Source of the DNA: Trifolium pratense
Lineage: Eukaryota > Streptophyta > Magnoliopsida > Fabales > Fabaceae
Length of the DNA: 64,000 nt
Reading direction: 5' to 3'
Assembly (NCBI RefSeq): GCF_020283565.1
Contig: NC_060061.1
Coordinates: 37,423,362-37,487,361 of the forward strand
This document shows, one piece after another, positions 35,246-45,187 of the stretch. The notes below the pieces were generated by a model. That model did no database searches. It was not told the origin of the DNA and worked only from the letters and a program-made list of their open reading frames with translations. Position numbers and translations under genes: made by a program. Positions within the stretch are counted from its first letter, which is position 1; each line of letters begins with the position of its first letter.

Positions 35246-36296
35246 TTAATTCATATTCATTTCATTTTCTTCTTCAACAAAATCAGCAGCCTCAAGGTAG
35301 GTAGTATCATTATTGGGTTCAACTTCGTTAAAATTTACTTCCTTTCCCTTTTCTTCAACAGATGCCCTGTATTTTTTACACAGGTGCTCTGGTGTCCTAC
35401 ACGTCTTAGACCAATGTCCATTCTTTCCACATCTAAAACAGATATCATCACGGTTCCTTGAAGGACCTTCTTGGATATATTTACCTTTACCTTGATGATT
35501 CTTATTATTTTGGTCATATTTAGGAGGCCTATAATTATTCACATATCCTCGTCCACGACCTCTACCACGAAAGTGGTTTCGACCGTGATTTCTGCCTCGA
35601 CCATCAAAATGAGCTTTACCCCCTCGTCCTTTATGACGATTATGGCCACCACGCCCACGATTAAATGTTGTTGCATTTATTTCGGGGTATGCTATTGTTC
35701 CTGTGGGACGTGTCTGGTGGTTTTTTATCAAGAGCTCATTGTTTTGTTCTGCCACCAAAAGAGCTGCGACCAAATCAGAGTACTCAGTAAATCCCCTCAT
35801 TCTATATTGTTGTTGCAACAATACTTGGGATGCATGGAAAGTTGAAAATGTTTTTTCCAATTTCTGTTCTTCAGTTATAGCCACACCGCAAAATTCTAAT
35901 TGTGCAATAATTTGGTGCATGGCAGAGTTATATGCAACAACACTTTTATAATCTTGGAACCTTAATTTGTTCCACTGATCCATTAATGAAGGTAACAGGA
36001 CTTTCCTCTGATGTCCAAATCTTGCCTTAAGTTTGTCCCATAGTATTTTGGGATCCTTGGCATTTGAATATTCTGTTTGTAATCCATCATCAAGGTGGTG
36101 TTTAATTATCCGATTTACTTTCGATTTTTTTCATTGCTAATTCCTGTGAGTCAGCTGTTTGCACCTCTGCATTATCTCCTTCTAGAATTTTATCGAGCCC
36201 CTCACATGCAAGGTACTCAGTTAAGTTGTTGTTCCATGTTATGTAATTATCTCCGGTTATGTTTAGAATTTTGAAATGATGCTTAACGTTTGACAT
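35246..36296 (-). pseudogene. gag: Copia gag, unit 1, frameshifted
   Basis: Starts MSNVKHHFKILNITGDNYITW. The N-terminal frame ends early at 36102. The remainder continues in another frame to 35246, through the main gag body, a Gly/Arg-rich stretch (RGRGRGRGY) and the CCHC knuckle CFRCGKNGHWSKTC. The break lies in a run of seven A (minus strand, about 36127-36133). The same run is present in all three units, so it predates the amplification. It could be a disabling indel or, less likely, a slippery site. Confidence 0.85.
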
Positions 36297-37012
36297 GTTT
36301 ATATCTAAAATACAAAAGAACAGAATCAATTTTTAATGTATAAACTATGACAAAAAAATAAATTATTTTATTCAATAGCTATGATTACAAAAACCATGAT
36401 TCTATCAGCTAATAAACCAGGCTAATACTAGTAATGGTAAAACAACAAATATTGTTACTATTATAAAAGGTTCTCCTAATTCTTCATATTTGGTGATCCA
36501 GAAGATGAAAAACATAAAGACAAGTAGAGTGATAAGCATAAGAAAAAATTTAAACATTTTGGAAATATGAGTAAAAGTTTGAGAATGGTATGAAAACTTA
36601 TGAGTGAAGGTGAAGTATTTATAGATGAATTTTATGAAGTGTCCGTTACGTTACCGTTGGGTTTGTGGCCGTTGGAAGATAGTGGAAAAATGTAAGCTTT
36701 TACTGTTCATGGCCGTTATGTGGCCGTTAGGGGATATGAGAAAAGTGTTAAATTTTATTGTTTGTTACCGTTGGGAATGAGTAAAAATATTCTAAGTGTG
36801 TTAAAAATCATCTAGCTCTTAAGATGCACAAATAGAGAGAACAACATGTAAAGTTATATGATAATAACTTTAAATAATATCAAATTTCAAAATATTAATT
36901 ATGAGTCTCTCGTGAAATAATATTATTGACTGAGATTTTAGTCTTCCATTAAGAATTTAAGTTAGCAATATTATAGATGTGGATTTTAGTCTTCCATTTA
37001 ATATGAAGATTA

Positions 37013-37320
37013 GTATTATAGATGGGGTTTTTGGACACCTCCATTAAGTATAAAAGTTAGTCATACATATGGGGTTTTAATCCTCCATTAAGTATGAAAG
37101 TTAGTAATATAGATGGGGTTTTGAATACCTCCATTAAGTATAAAGGTTAGTCATAGGTATGGGGTTTTAATCCTCCATTAAGTATGAAAGTTAGTAATAT
37201 AGATGGGGTTTTGAATACCTCCATTAAGTATAAAAGTTAGTCATAGATATGAGGTTTTAATCCTCCATTAAGTATGAAAGTTAGTAATATAGATGGGGTT
37301 TTGAACACCTCCATGGAAAT
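37013..37320. repeat. ~90-bp tandem repeats in the unit 1 leader
   Basis: CTCCATTAAGTATGAAAGTTAG alternates with CTCCATTAAGTATAAAAGTTAG, each followed by GATGGGGTTTTGAA or TATGGGGTTTTAAT. This gives a ~45-bp monomer and a ~90-bp higher-order period. The same block lies in units 2 (43839-44146) and 3 (50665-50970). Confidence 0.85.
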
Positions 37321-37554
37321 TAGTATTATTAATCAAAAATTATCTTTTGTGATATTATGGGGATTTTAGACCTCCACACAAAACTTAAATAATATTCACA
37401 CTTATTATAAAGTTCTTGACAAGTTGTGAGTTTTCTATAATAAGTGGGTAAAGTAGTAGTAATAAAAATAATAATAATAATAATAATAGCCACTCTAGTT
37501 ATAAATCACTTGACAAATTGCCAGTTCTCTATAACGGGGCGAATAATAATTATA

Positions 37555-37729
37555 AGGAAAATGTTAAAATGTGCACCAAGGGCACATGTTAAGGAAGTAA
37601 AAGTAGAAATAATATATTGAAATTTGTGCATTTAACTTTTTAAACATTAAATTTTTTTCTAACATTAAATGCAATTTTCTATATTTAGAATCTTAACATG
37701 TGCCCTTGGTGCACATGTTAACATGACCC
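37555..37729. mobile_element. 175-bp MITE in unit 1 leader
   Basis: Terminal inverted repeats of about 38 bp share the core ATGTGCACCAAGGGCACATG. The MITE is flanked by TAATTATA on both sides (37547-37554 and 37730-37737). Unit 3 has the empty site with a single TAATTATA, which proves the insertion and its ends. An 8-bp duplication fits hAT. Confidence 0.9.
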
Positions 37730-37811
37730 TAATTATAATTATCATAAGATTAAAGTAATAAGGATAGATGATATATACCTAGTGGTGGTAAATCACTTCC
37801 GATAGAAACGA

Positions 37812-37825
37812 TCGTGCTGATAACG
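37812..37825 (-). promoter_or_regulatory. Primer-binding site, unit 1
   Basis: Directly inside the 5' LTR (LTR2), the minus strand reads CGTTATCAGCACGA. It does not match a tRNA 3' end. It is complementary to the anticodon arm of tRNA-Ile(AAU) as I recall it, if position 34 is inosine. This suggests priming by a tRNA half, as known for Drosophila copia with initiator tRNA-Met. Copies lie at 44638-44651 and 51281-51294. Confidence 0.6.
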
Positions 37826-38180
37826 TGTTGAGAAAATCAAATATTTAAGTATTCTTAAAGGACTAATATAATGATATAAATTACTAATGTAGTTATAATA
37901 CTATAAATATATATTATACTAATGAAGAGAATGGAGAGAATGAAGAAGTTTTATGAGATTACTTGTTGCTCTCAAGGGTGTCTTTTACATGATCCAAAGG
38001 GTGGTAGTTATACTACTAAAATTATGAATACATTAACTTAGATTTACTATTGCAAGTTGACATTTACATTGATAATTTTACATTACTATTTTAAGTTGAC
38101 ATTATAGATAGATATTTCAACATTAATAGTAACCAATGTCTTTCAAGATAATTTTGTTGATTTTCCAATTTATTATAACA
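37826..38180 (-). repeat. LTR2 (internal, shared by units 1 and 2)
   Basis: 355 bp. It has G at diagnostic position 38007 where LTR1 and LTR4 have T. It serves as 5' LTR of unit 1 and 3' LTR of unit 2. No target duplication separates it from either unit. Confidence 0.95.
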
Positions 38181-38361
38181 CTCCCCCTTTGAAATATCTA
38201 TCATGGTGCTTTATTGAAGCTTGGTCGAGGAGATTGTGATGGGAACATGTGCTGCCTCGTTAAAAACCTTATTAGGAAAAACCCATTGGGATAAAAACCT
38301 CAATAAGGGAAAAAGAGTACAACATTATGCTCCCCCTTAACCAAGCCTAGGTAATTCTTCT

Positions 38362-41300
38362 TCAAAGGTCTCGAAGGTGACGCATTCCAATACTTCGTAC
38401 GTGTTTCTTGAAGACTGATGTAGAAAGTGCCTTTGTAAAGAGATCGGCCACATTTTCACTCGAACGAATGTATTGAATATCAACCTCTTTGTTTCTTTCT
38501 AGCTCTTGTGTGAATGAGAAGAATTTTGGAGGGATGTGTTTGGTTCTATCACTTTTGACGTAACCTTCTTTCATCTGAGTAACACATGCAGCATTGTCTT
38601 CATACAAAATTGTTGGATTCTTATCAGTTGGTAAACCAGACGTTCCTTGGATATGTTGAGTTACTGATCTCAACCATCTACATTCTTTGCTAGCTTCATG
38701 GAGGGCAATTACTTCAGCATGATTTGAAGAAGTTGCTACAAGTGTTTGCTTTTGAGATCTCCATGATATTGCGGTGTCACCATATGTAAACACATATCCA
38801 GTCTGTGATTTAGCATTATGTGGATCTGACAAATATCCTGCATCTGCATAACCAAGTAAAACTGGTTTTGTATTGTTAGAATAAAACAAACCAAAATCAG
38901 AAGTACCTCGGAGATATCGAAAAATATGTTTTATTCCTTTCCAATGTCTCTTTGTAGGACATGAACTGAATCTTGCTAGTAAATTCACTGCAAAGGCTAT
39001 ATCAGGCCTTGTACAGTTGGCAAGGTACATGAGTGCCCCAATGGCACTGAGGTATGGTACTTCAGAGCCAAGATCTGTTTCATTTTCTTCCTTAGGTCTA
39101 AACGGATCCTTTTCAACATTTAATGTTCTGCCCATCATTGGGGTACTCAAAGGGTTGGCTTTGTCCATGTTGAATCTTTTCAATACCCTTTCTGTATAGT
39201 TTGATTGATGTACCAATATACCATTTTTAGTATATTCAATTTGCAAACCAAGGCAGAATTTGGTTTTCCCCAAATCTTTCATTTCAAATTCTTTCTTTAA
39301 GTAATCTCTTGCTTCTTTAATTTCTTTATTGGTACCAATGATATTTAAATCATCAACATAGACAGCGATTATTACAAAACCAGATATTGTTTTTCTTATA
39401 AAGACACAAGGGCAAATAGGATTATTTACATAACCTTCTTTAAATAAATATTCACTCAGTCTATTATACCACATGCGTCCTGACTGCTTTAATCCGTATA
39501 ATGACCTCTGCAACTTTATTGCATACGTCTCTCTGGGTTTTGAGTTTTCAGGCATCTTAAATCCTTCCGGGATTTTCATATATATGTTACTATCAAGTGA
39601 TCCATACAAGTAAGCAGTAACAACATCCATGAGATACATGTCCAATTTGTTAAACACTGATAAACCAATTAAATAACGAAAAGTAATGGCATCCATAACA
39701 GGAGAATATGTTACCTCATAATCAATTCCTGGTCTTTGGGAAAAACCTTGTGCAACAAGACGAGCCTTGTATCTTACAATCTCATTTTTCTCATTTCGTT
39801 TTCTTACAAAGACCCACTTATACCCAACAGGTTTCACACCTTCAGGTATATCCACAATGGGTCCAAATACTTTTCGATTTTTAAGAGAGTTTAACTCAGT
39901 ATTTATCGCATCTTTCCAATTTTTCCAATCATGTCTATTTTGACATTCATTCACAGTTTTGGGTTCAGGATCATCATTTTCATTTATGATTTCACATGCA
40001 ATTGAGAACGAAAATATTTCATCAATGTTCATACCTTTTCGGCTCCACAGATTTCCTGTATTAACATAATTTATTGAAATCTCGAGATCATTCTTGTTAT
40101 CAGCTTCATTATTAATGATCTCATTGTCATCATTTTGTGCTTCTTCGAGAGCACAATTTTCAATCATGGATTTGTTGTTATCTAGTGTCTTTTCAGGATC
40201 ACTTTCAATCATATTCACCTTTTCTGTTTCTTTTCTTTTTCGGGGATTTTTGTCTTTGGATCCCATAGGTCGGCCACGCTTCAAGCGTGCCTTGGATGTA
40301 CTTGCTACATCATTTGTTTTTGAAATATCAATTCTAGCTGGGACATTTATAGCTGGTACATGTGACTTTGTCACTCTTTTCAAATCAGTGAATGAATCTG
40401 GCAGTTGGTTTGCTAAATCTTGTAAGTGTACTATTTTCTTTACATTTTCTTCCCATGATTTATTATATGGGTCCAAATGTAATAAAGATGGTACATACCA
40501 TGTTATTTCATTTTCTATGTGTTTATTTTCTCCCCCTAGTGTTGGAAATTTTGTTTCATCAAAATGACAATCAGCAAATCTTGCCTGAAAAACATCACCT
40601 GTTAAAGGTTCAAGGTATCTAATAATAGACGGTGATTCATACCCTACATATATTCCCAATCTCCTTTGAGGTCCCATTTTTGTTCTTTGTGGTGGAGCTA
40701 TTGGGACATATACTGCACAACCAAAAATTTTTAAATGGGAAATATTTGGTTCCTTACCAATTGCAAGCTGATAAGGGGTGTGTTTATGATCAGCACTCGG
40801 CCTTAGACGGATGAGTGCTGCAGCATGTAAAATTGCATGACCCCAAACAGTAACTGGTAGCTTAGTTCTCATTATTAATGGTCTAGCTATATATTGAAGA
40901 CGTTTTATTAATGACTCAGCTAAGCCATTTTGTGTATGCACATGAGGAACAGGGTGTTCAACAGTGATTCCTACTGACATGCAATAATTATTGAATGATT
41001 CTGATGTAAATTCACCAGCATTGTCAAGTCTAATTTTCTTTATAGTATAATCAGGAAATTGTGCTCTTAATTTAATTATTTGTGCAAGAAATTTTGCAAA
41101 TGCCATATCACGACTTGACAATAAACAAACATACGACCATCTACTAGATGCATCAATTAATACCATAAAATATCTGAATGGTCCAGACGGTGGATGGATA
41201 GGTCCACATATATCACCTTGAATCCTTTCAAGAAATGCAGGTGATTCTATATGAATTTTGCCTGGTGAATGTTTTGTTATTAGTTTTCCAAGAGAACAGG

Positions 41301-41964
41301 CTTCACATGGTTTATCCTCTTTTGTAAACTTTAAACCTTTCAAAGGATGACCATGAGTACTTTCAATTATTTTTCGCATCATTGTTGAACCAGGGTGACC
41401 TAAACGGTCATGCCATAAAATCATAGTTTTGGGGTCTTCTTTTACTACCAAATTACATTCAATTTTATGTATATATGTATAATGTAATCCCGAAGGCAAT
41501 TTTGGTAGCTTTTCTAAGGTTTTCTTCTTTCCAGAAACATTAGTAGTAATATTAATATATTTCATATTGCCTTCAGTTACAGTTTCAGTGTCAAACCCTT
41601 GACGATATATGTCATTAAAACTCAACAAATTTCTCTTTGATTTAGGAGAATATAAAGCATCATTAATGACAAATTTTGTTCCATTTGGTAACATGAACAT
41701 AGCATTACCTGTCCCTTCTATTAAATCAGCAGGTCCTGAGATAGTATTTATCACACCTTTAGTAGAATTTAAATCATTGAAATATTTCTTACTTTTGAGG
41801 ATCGTGTGGGTAGTTCCACTGTCCGGGATGCAAATGTCTTTGACATGTTCCATGTCTGACCTTCTTAAAATAAAATCAAGATTAAAGATAGGAAAACAAT
41901 AAATCAATATAATACATTCAACATTATTATTCAATAACCAAATATTACACAATGCCCACCACAT
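38362..41964 (-). CDS. pol: Copia pol polyprotein, unit 2
   Basis: 1200-codon intact frame with all motifs of unit 1: DSGTTHTI, the integrase D,D,E core, YVDD and the RNase H acidic residues. It carries Ile in HWKGIKHIF (base 38933), the allele of unit 3. Confidence 0.93.
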   Translation of the reverse strand: MWWALCNIWLLNNNVECIILIYCFPIFNLDFILRRSDMEHVKDICIPDSGTTHTILKSKKYFNDLNSTKGVINTISGPADLIEGTGNAMFMLPNGTKFVINDALYSPKSKRNLLSFNDIYRQGFDTETVTEGNMKYINITTNVSGKKKTLEKLPKLPSGLHYTYIHKIECNLVVKEDPKTMILWHDRLGHPGSTMMRKIIESTHGHPLKGLKFTKEDKPCEACSLGKLITKHSPGKIHIESPAFLERIQGDICGPIHPPSGPFRYFMVLIDASSRWSYVCLLSSRDMAFAKFLAQIIKLRAQFPDYTIKKIRLDNAGEFTSESFNNYCMSVGITVEHPVPHVHTQNGLAESLIKRLQYIARPLIMRTKLPVTVWGHAILHAAALIRLRPSADHKHTPYQLAIGKEPNISHLKIFGCAVYVPIAPPQRTKMGPQRRLGIYVGYESPSIIRYLEPLTGDVFQARFADCHFDETKFPTLGGENKHIENEITWYVPSLLHLDPYNKSWEENVKKIVHLQDLANQLPDSFTDLKRVTKSHVPAINVPARIDISKTNDVASTSKARLKRGRPMGSKDKNPRKRKETEKVNMIESDPEKTLDNNKSMIENCALEEAQNDDNEIINNEADNKNDLEISINYVNTGNLWSRKGMNIDEIFSFSIACEIINENDDPEPKTVNECQNRHDWKNWKDAINTELNSLKNRKVFGPIVDIPEGVKPVGYKWVFVRKRNEKNEIVRYKARLVAQGFSQRPGIDYEVTYSPVMDAITFRYLIGLSVFNKLDMYLMDVVTAYLYGSLDSNIYMKIPEGFKMPENSKPRETYAIKLQRSLYGLKQSGRMWYNRLSEYLFKEGYVNNPICPCVFIRKTISGFVIIAVYVDDLNIIGTNKEIKEARDYLKKEFEMKDLGKTKFCLGLQIEYTKNGILVHQSNYTERVLKRFNMDKANPLSTPMMGRTLNVEKDPFRPKEENETDLGSEVPYLSAIGALMYLANCTRPDIAFAVNLLARFSSCPTKRHWKGIKHIFRYLRGTSDFGLFYSNNTKPVLLGYADAGYLSDPHNAKSQTGYVFTYGDTAISWRSQKQTLVATSSNHAEVIALHEASKECRWLRSVTQHIQGTSGLPTDKNPTILYEDNAACVTQMKEGYVKSDRTKHIPPKFFSFTQELERNKEVDIQYIRSSENVADLFTKALSTSVFKKHVRSIGMRHLRDL

Positions 41965-42071
41965 AAGTCATACATATTATTAAGTAATTCAAGCACACCA
42001 CACAAGTCACACATATTATTAAGTAATACAAGCACACCACACATTATTCAAATACTTAATTAATTAGTTAC

Positions 42072-43122
42072 TTAATTCATATTCATTTCATTTTCTTCTT
42101 CAACAAAATCAGCAGCCTCAAGGTAGGTAGTATCATTATTGGGTTCAACTTCGTTAAAATTTACTTCCTTTCCCTTTTCTTCAACAGATGCCCTGTATTT
42201 TTTACACAGGTGCTCTGGTGTCCTACACGTCTTAGACCAATGTCCATTCTTTCCACATCTAAAACAGATATCATCACGGTTCCTTGAAGGACCTTCTTGG
42301 ATATATTTACCTTTACCTTGATGATTCTTATTATTTTGGTCATATTTAGGAGGCCTATAATTATTCACATATCCTCGTCCACGACCTCTACCACGAAAGT
42401 GGTTTCGACCGTGATTTCTGCCTCGACCATCAAAATGAGCTTTACCCCCTCGTCCTTTATGACGATTATGGCCACCACGCCCACGATTAAATGTTGTTGC
42501 ATTTATTTCGGGGTATGCTATTGTTCCTGTGGGACGTGTCTGGTGGTTTTTTATCAAGAGCTCATTGTTTTGTTCTGCCACCAAAAGAGCTGCGACCAAA
42601 TCAGAGTACTCAGTAAATCCCCTCATTCTATATTGTTGTTGCAACAATACTTGGGATGCATGGAAAGTTGAAAATGTTTTTTCCAATTTCTGTTCTTCAG
42701 TTATAGCCACACCGCAAAATTCTAATTGTGCAATAATTTGGTGCATGGCAGAGTTATATGCAACAACACTTTTATAATCTTGGAACCTTAATTTGTTCCA
42801 CTGATCCATTAATGAAGGTAACAGGACTTTCCTCTGATGTCCAAATCTTGCCTTAAGTTTGTCCCATAGTATTTTGGGATCCTTGGCATTTGAATATTCT
42901 GTTTGTAATCCATCATCAAGGTGGTGTTTAATTATCCGATTTACTTTCGATTTTTTTCATTGCTAATTCCTGTGAGTCAGCTGTTTGCACCTCTGCATTA
43001 TCTCCTTCTAGAATTTTATCGAGCCCCTCACATGCAAGGTACTCAGTTAAGTTGTTGTTCCATGTTATGTAATTATCTCCGGTTATGTTTAGAATTTTGA
43101 AATGATGCTTAACGTTTGACAT
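42072..43122 (-). pseudogene. gag: Copia gag, unit 2, frameshifted
   Basis: Same two-frame arrangement as unit 1: the N-terminal frame stops at 42928 after the A7 run, and the body plus CCHC knuckle continue to 42072. Translations match those of unit 1. Confidence 0.85.
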
Positions 43123-44651
43123 GTTTATATCTAAAATACAAAAGAACAGAATCAATTTTTAATGTATAAACTATGACAAAAAAATAAATTATTTTATTCA
43201 ATAGCTATGATTACAAAAACCATGATTCTATCAGCTAATAAACCAGGCTAATACTAGTAATGGTAAAACAACAAATATTGTTACTATTATAAAAGGTTCT
43301 CCTAATTCTTCATATTTGGTGATCCAGAAGATGAAAAACATAAAGACAAGTAGAGTGATAAGCATAAGAAAAAATTTAAACATTTTGGAAATATGAGTAA
43401 AAGTTTGAGAATGGTATGAAAACTTATGAGTGAAGGTGAAGTATTTATAGATGAATTTTATGAAGTGTCCGTTACGTTACCGTTGGGTTTGTGGCCGTTG
43501 GAAGATAGTGGAAAAATGTAAGCTTTTACTGTTCATGGCCGTTATGTGGCCGTTAGGGGATATGAGAAAAGTGTTAAATTTTATTGTTTGTTACCGTTGG
43601 GAATGAGTAAAAATATTCTAAGTGTGTTAAAAATCATCTAGCTCTTAAGATGCACAAATAGAGAGAACAACATGTAAAGTTATATGATAATAACTTTAAA
43701 TAATATCAAATTTCAAAATATTAATTATGAGTCTCTCGTGAAATAATATTATTGACTGAGATTTTAGTCTTCCATTAAGAATTTAAGTTAGCAATATTAT
43801 AGATGTGGATTTTAGTCTTCCATTTAATATGAAGATTAGTATTATAGATGGGGTTTTTGGACACCTCCATTAAGTATAAAAGTTAGTCATACATATGGGG
43901 TTTTAATCCTCCATTAAGTATGAAAGTTAGTAATATAGATGGGGTTTTGAATACCTCCATTAAGTATAAAGGTTAGTCATAGGTATGGGGTTTTAATCCT
44001 CCATTAAGTATGAAAGTTAGTAATATAGATGGGGTTTTGAATACCTCCATTAAGTATAAAAGTTAGTCATAGATATGAGGTTTTAATCCTCCATTAAGTA
44101 TGAAAGTTAGTAATATAGATGGGGTTTTGAACACCTCCATGGAAATTAGTATTATTAATCAAAAATTATCTTTTGTGATATTATGGGGATTTTAGACCTC
44201 CACACAAAACTTAAATAATATTCACACTTATTATAAAGTTCTTGACAAGTTGTGAGTTTTCTATAATAAGTGGGTAAAGTAGTAGTAATAAAAATAATAA
44301 TAATAATAATAATAGCCACTCTAGTTATAAATCACTTGACAAATTGCCAGTTCTCTATAACGGGGCGAATAATAATTATAAGGAAAATGTTAAAATGTGC
44401 ACCAAGGGCACATGTTAAGGAAGTAAAAGTAGAAATAATATATTGAAATTTGTGCATTTAACTTTTTAAACATTAAATTTTTTTCTAACATTAAATGCAA
44501 TTTTCTATATTTAGAATCTTAACATGTGCCCTTGGTGCACATGTTAACATGACCCTAATTATAATTATCATAAGATTAAAGTAATAAGGATAGATGATAT
44601 ATACCTAGTGGTGGTAAATCACTTCCGATAGAAACGATCGTGCTGATAACG
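43123..44651 (-). other. Long 5' leader of unit 2
   Basis: Like unit 1 at the diagnostic sites: A at 43720, GAGG at 44076-44079 and the MITE at 44381-44555. This contrasts with its left part, which resembles unit 3. Confidence 0.8.
44381..44555. mobile_element. 175-bp MITE in unit 2 leader
   Basis: Same site and same 8-bp duplication (TAATTATA) as the unit 1 MITE. It is inherited through the amplification rather than inserted independently. Confidence 0.9.
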
Positions 44652-45006
44652 TGTTGAGAAAATCAAATATTTAAGTATTCTTAAAGGACTAATATAATGA
44701 TATAAATTACTAATGTAGTTATAATACTATAAATATATATTATACTAATGAAGAGAATGGAGAGAATGAAGAAGTTTTATGAGATTACTTGTTGCTCTCA
44801 AGGGTGTCTTTTACATGATCCAAAGGGTGGTAGTTATACTACTAAAATTATGAATACATTAACTTAGATTTACTATTGCAAGTTGACATTTACATTGATA
44901 ATTTTACATTACTATTTTAAGTTGACATTATAGATAGATATTTCAACATTAATAGTAACCAATGTCTTTCAAGATAATTTTGTTGATTTTCCAATTTATT
45001 ATAACA
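44652..45006 (-). repeat. LTR3 (internal, shared by units 2 and 3)
   Basis: 355 bp. G at diagnostic position 44833, as in LTR2. 5' LTR of unit 2 and 3' LTR of unit 3. Confidence 0.95.
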
Positions 45007-45187
45007 CTCCCCCTTTGAAATATCTATCATGGTGCTTTATTGAAGCTTGGTCGAGGAGATTGTGATGGGAACATGTGCTGCCTCGTTAAAAACCTTATTA
45101 GGAAAAACCCATTGGGATAAAAACCTCAATAAGGGAAAAAGAGTACAACATTATGCTCCCCCTTAACCAAGCCTAGGTAATTCTTCT

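Larger units (their letters stand above)
36297..37825 (-). other. Long 5' leader of unit 1
   Basis: About 1.5 kb of non-coding leader between the primer-binding site and gag. It contains a block of ~45-bp repeats arranged in a ~90-bp period (37013-37320), an (AAT)n tract near 37466-37488 and a MITE. No conserved frame. Confidence 0.75.

Noticed and set aside
36900..37330. CRISPR-like or satellite array
   Set aside because: Regular repeats without unique spacers, confined to the retrotransposon leader and present in each unit; they are internal leader repeats.
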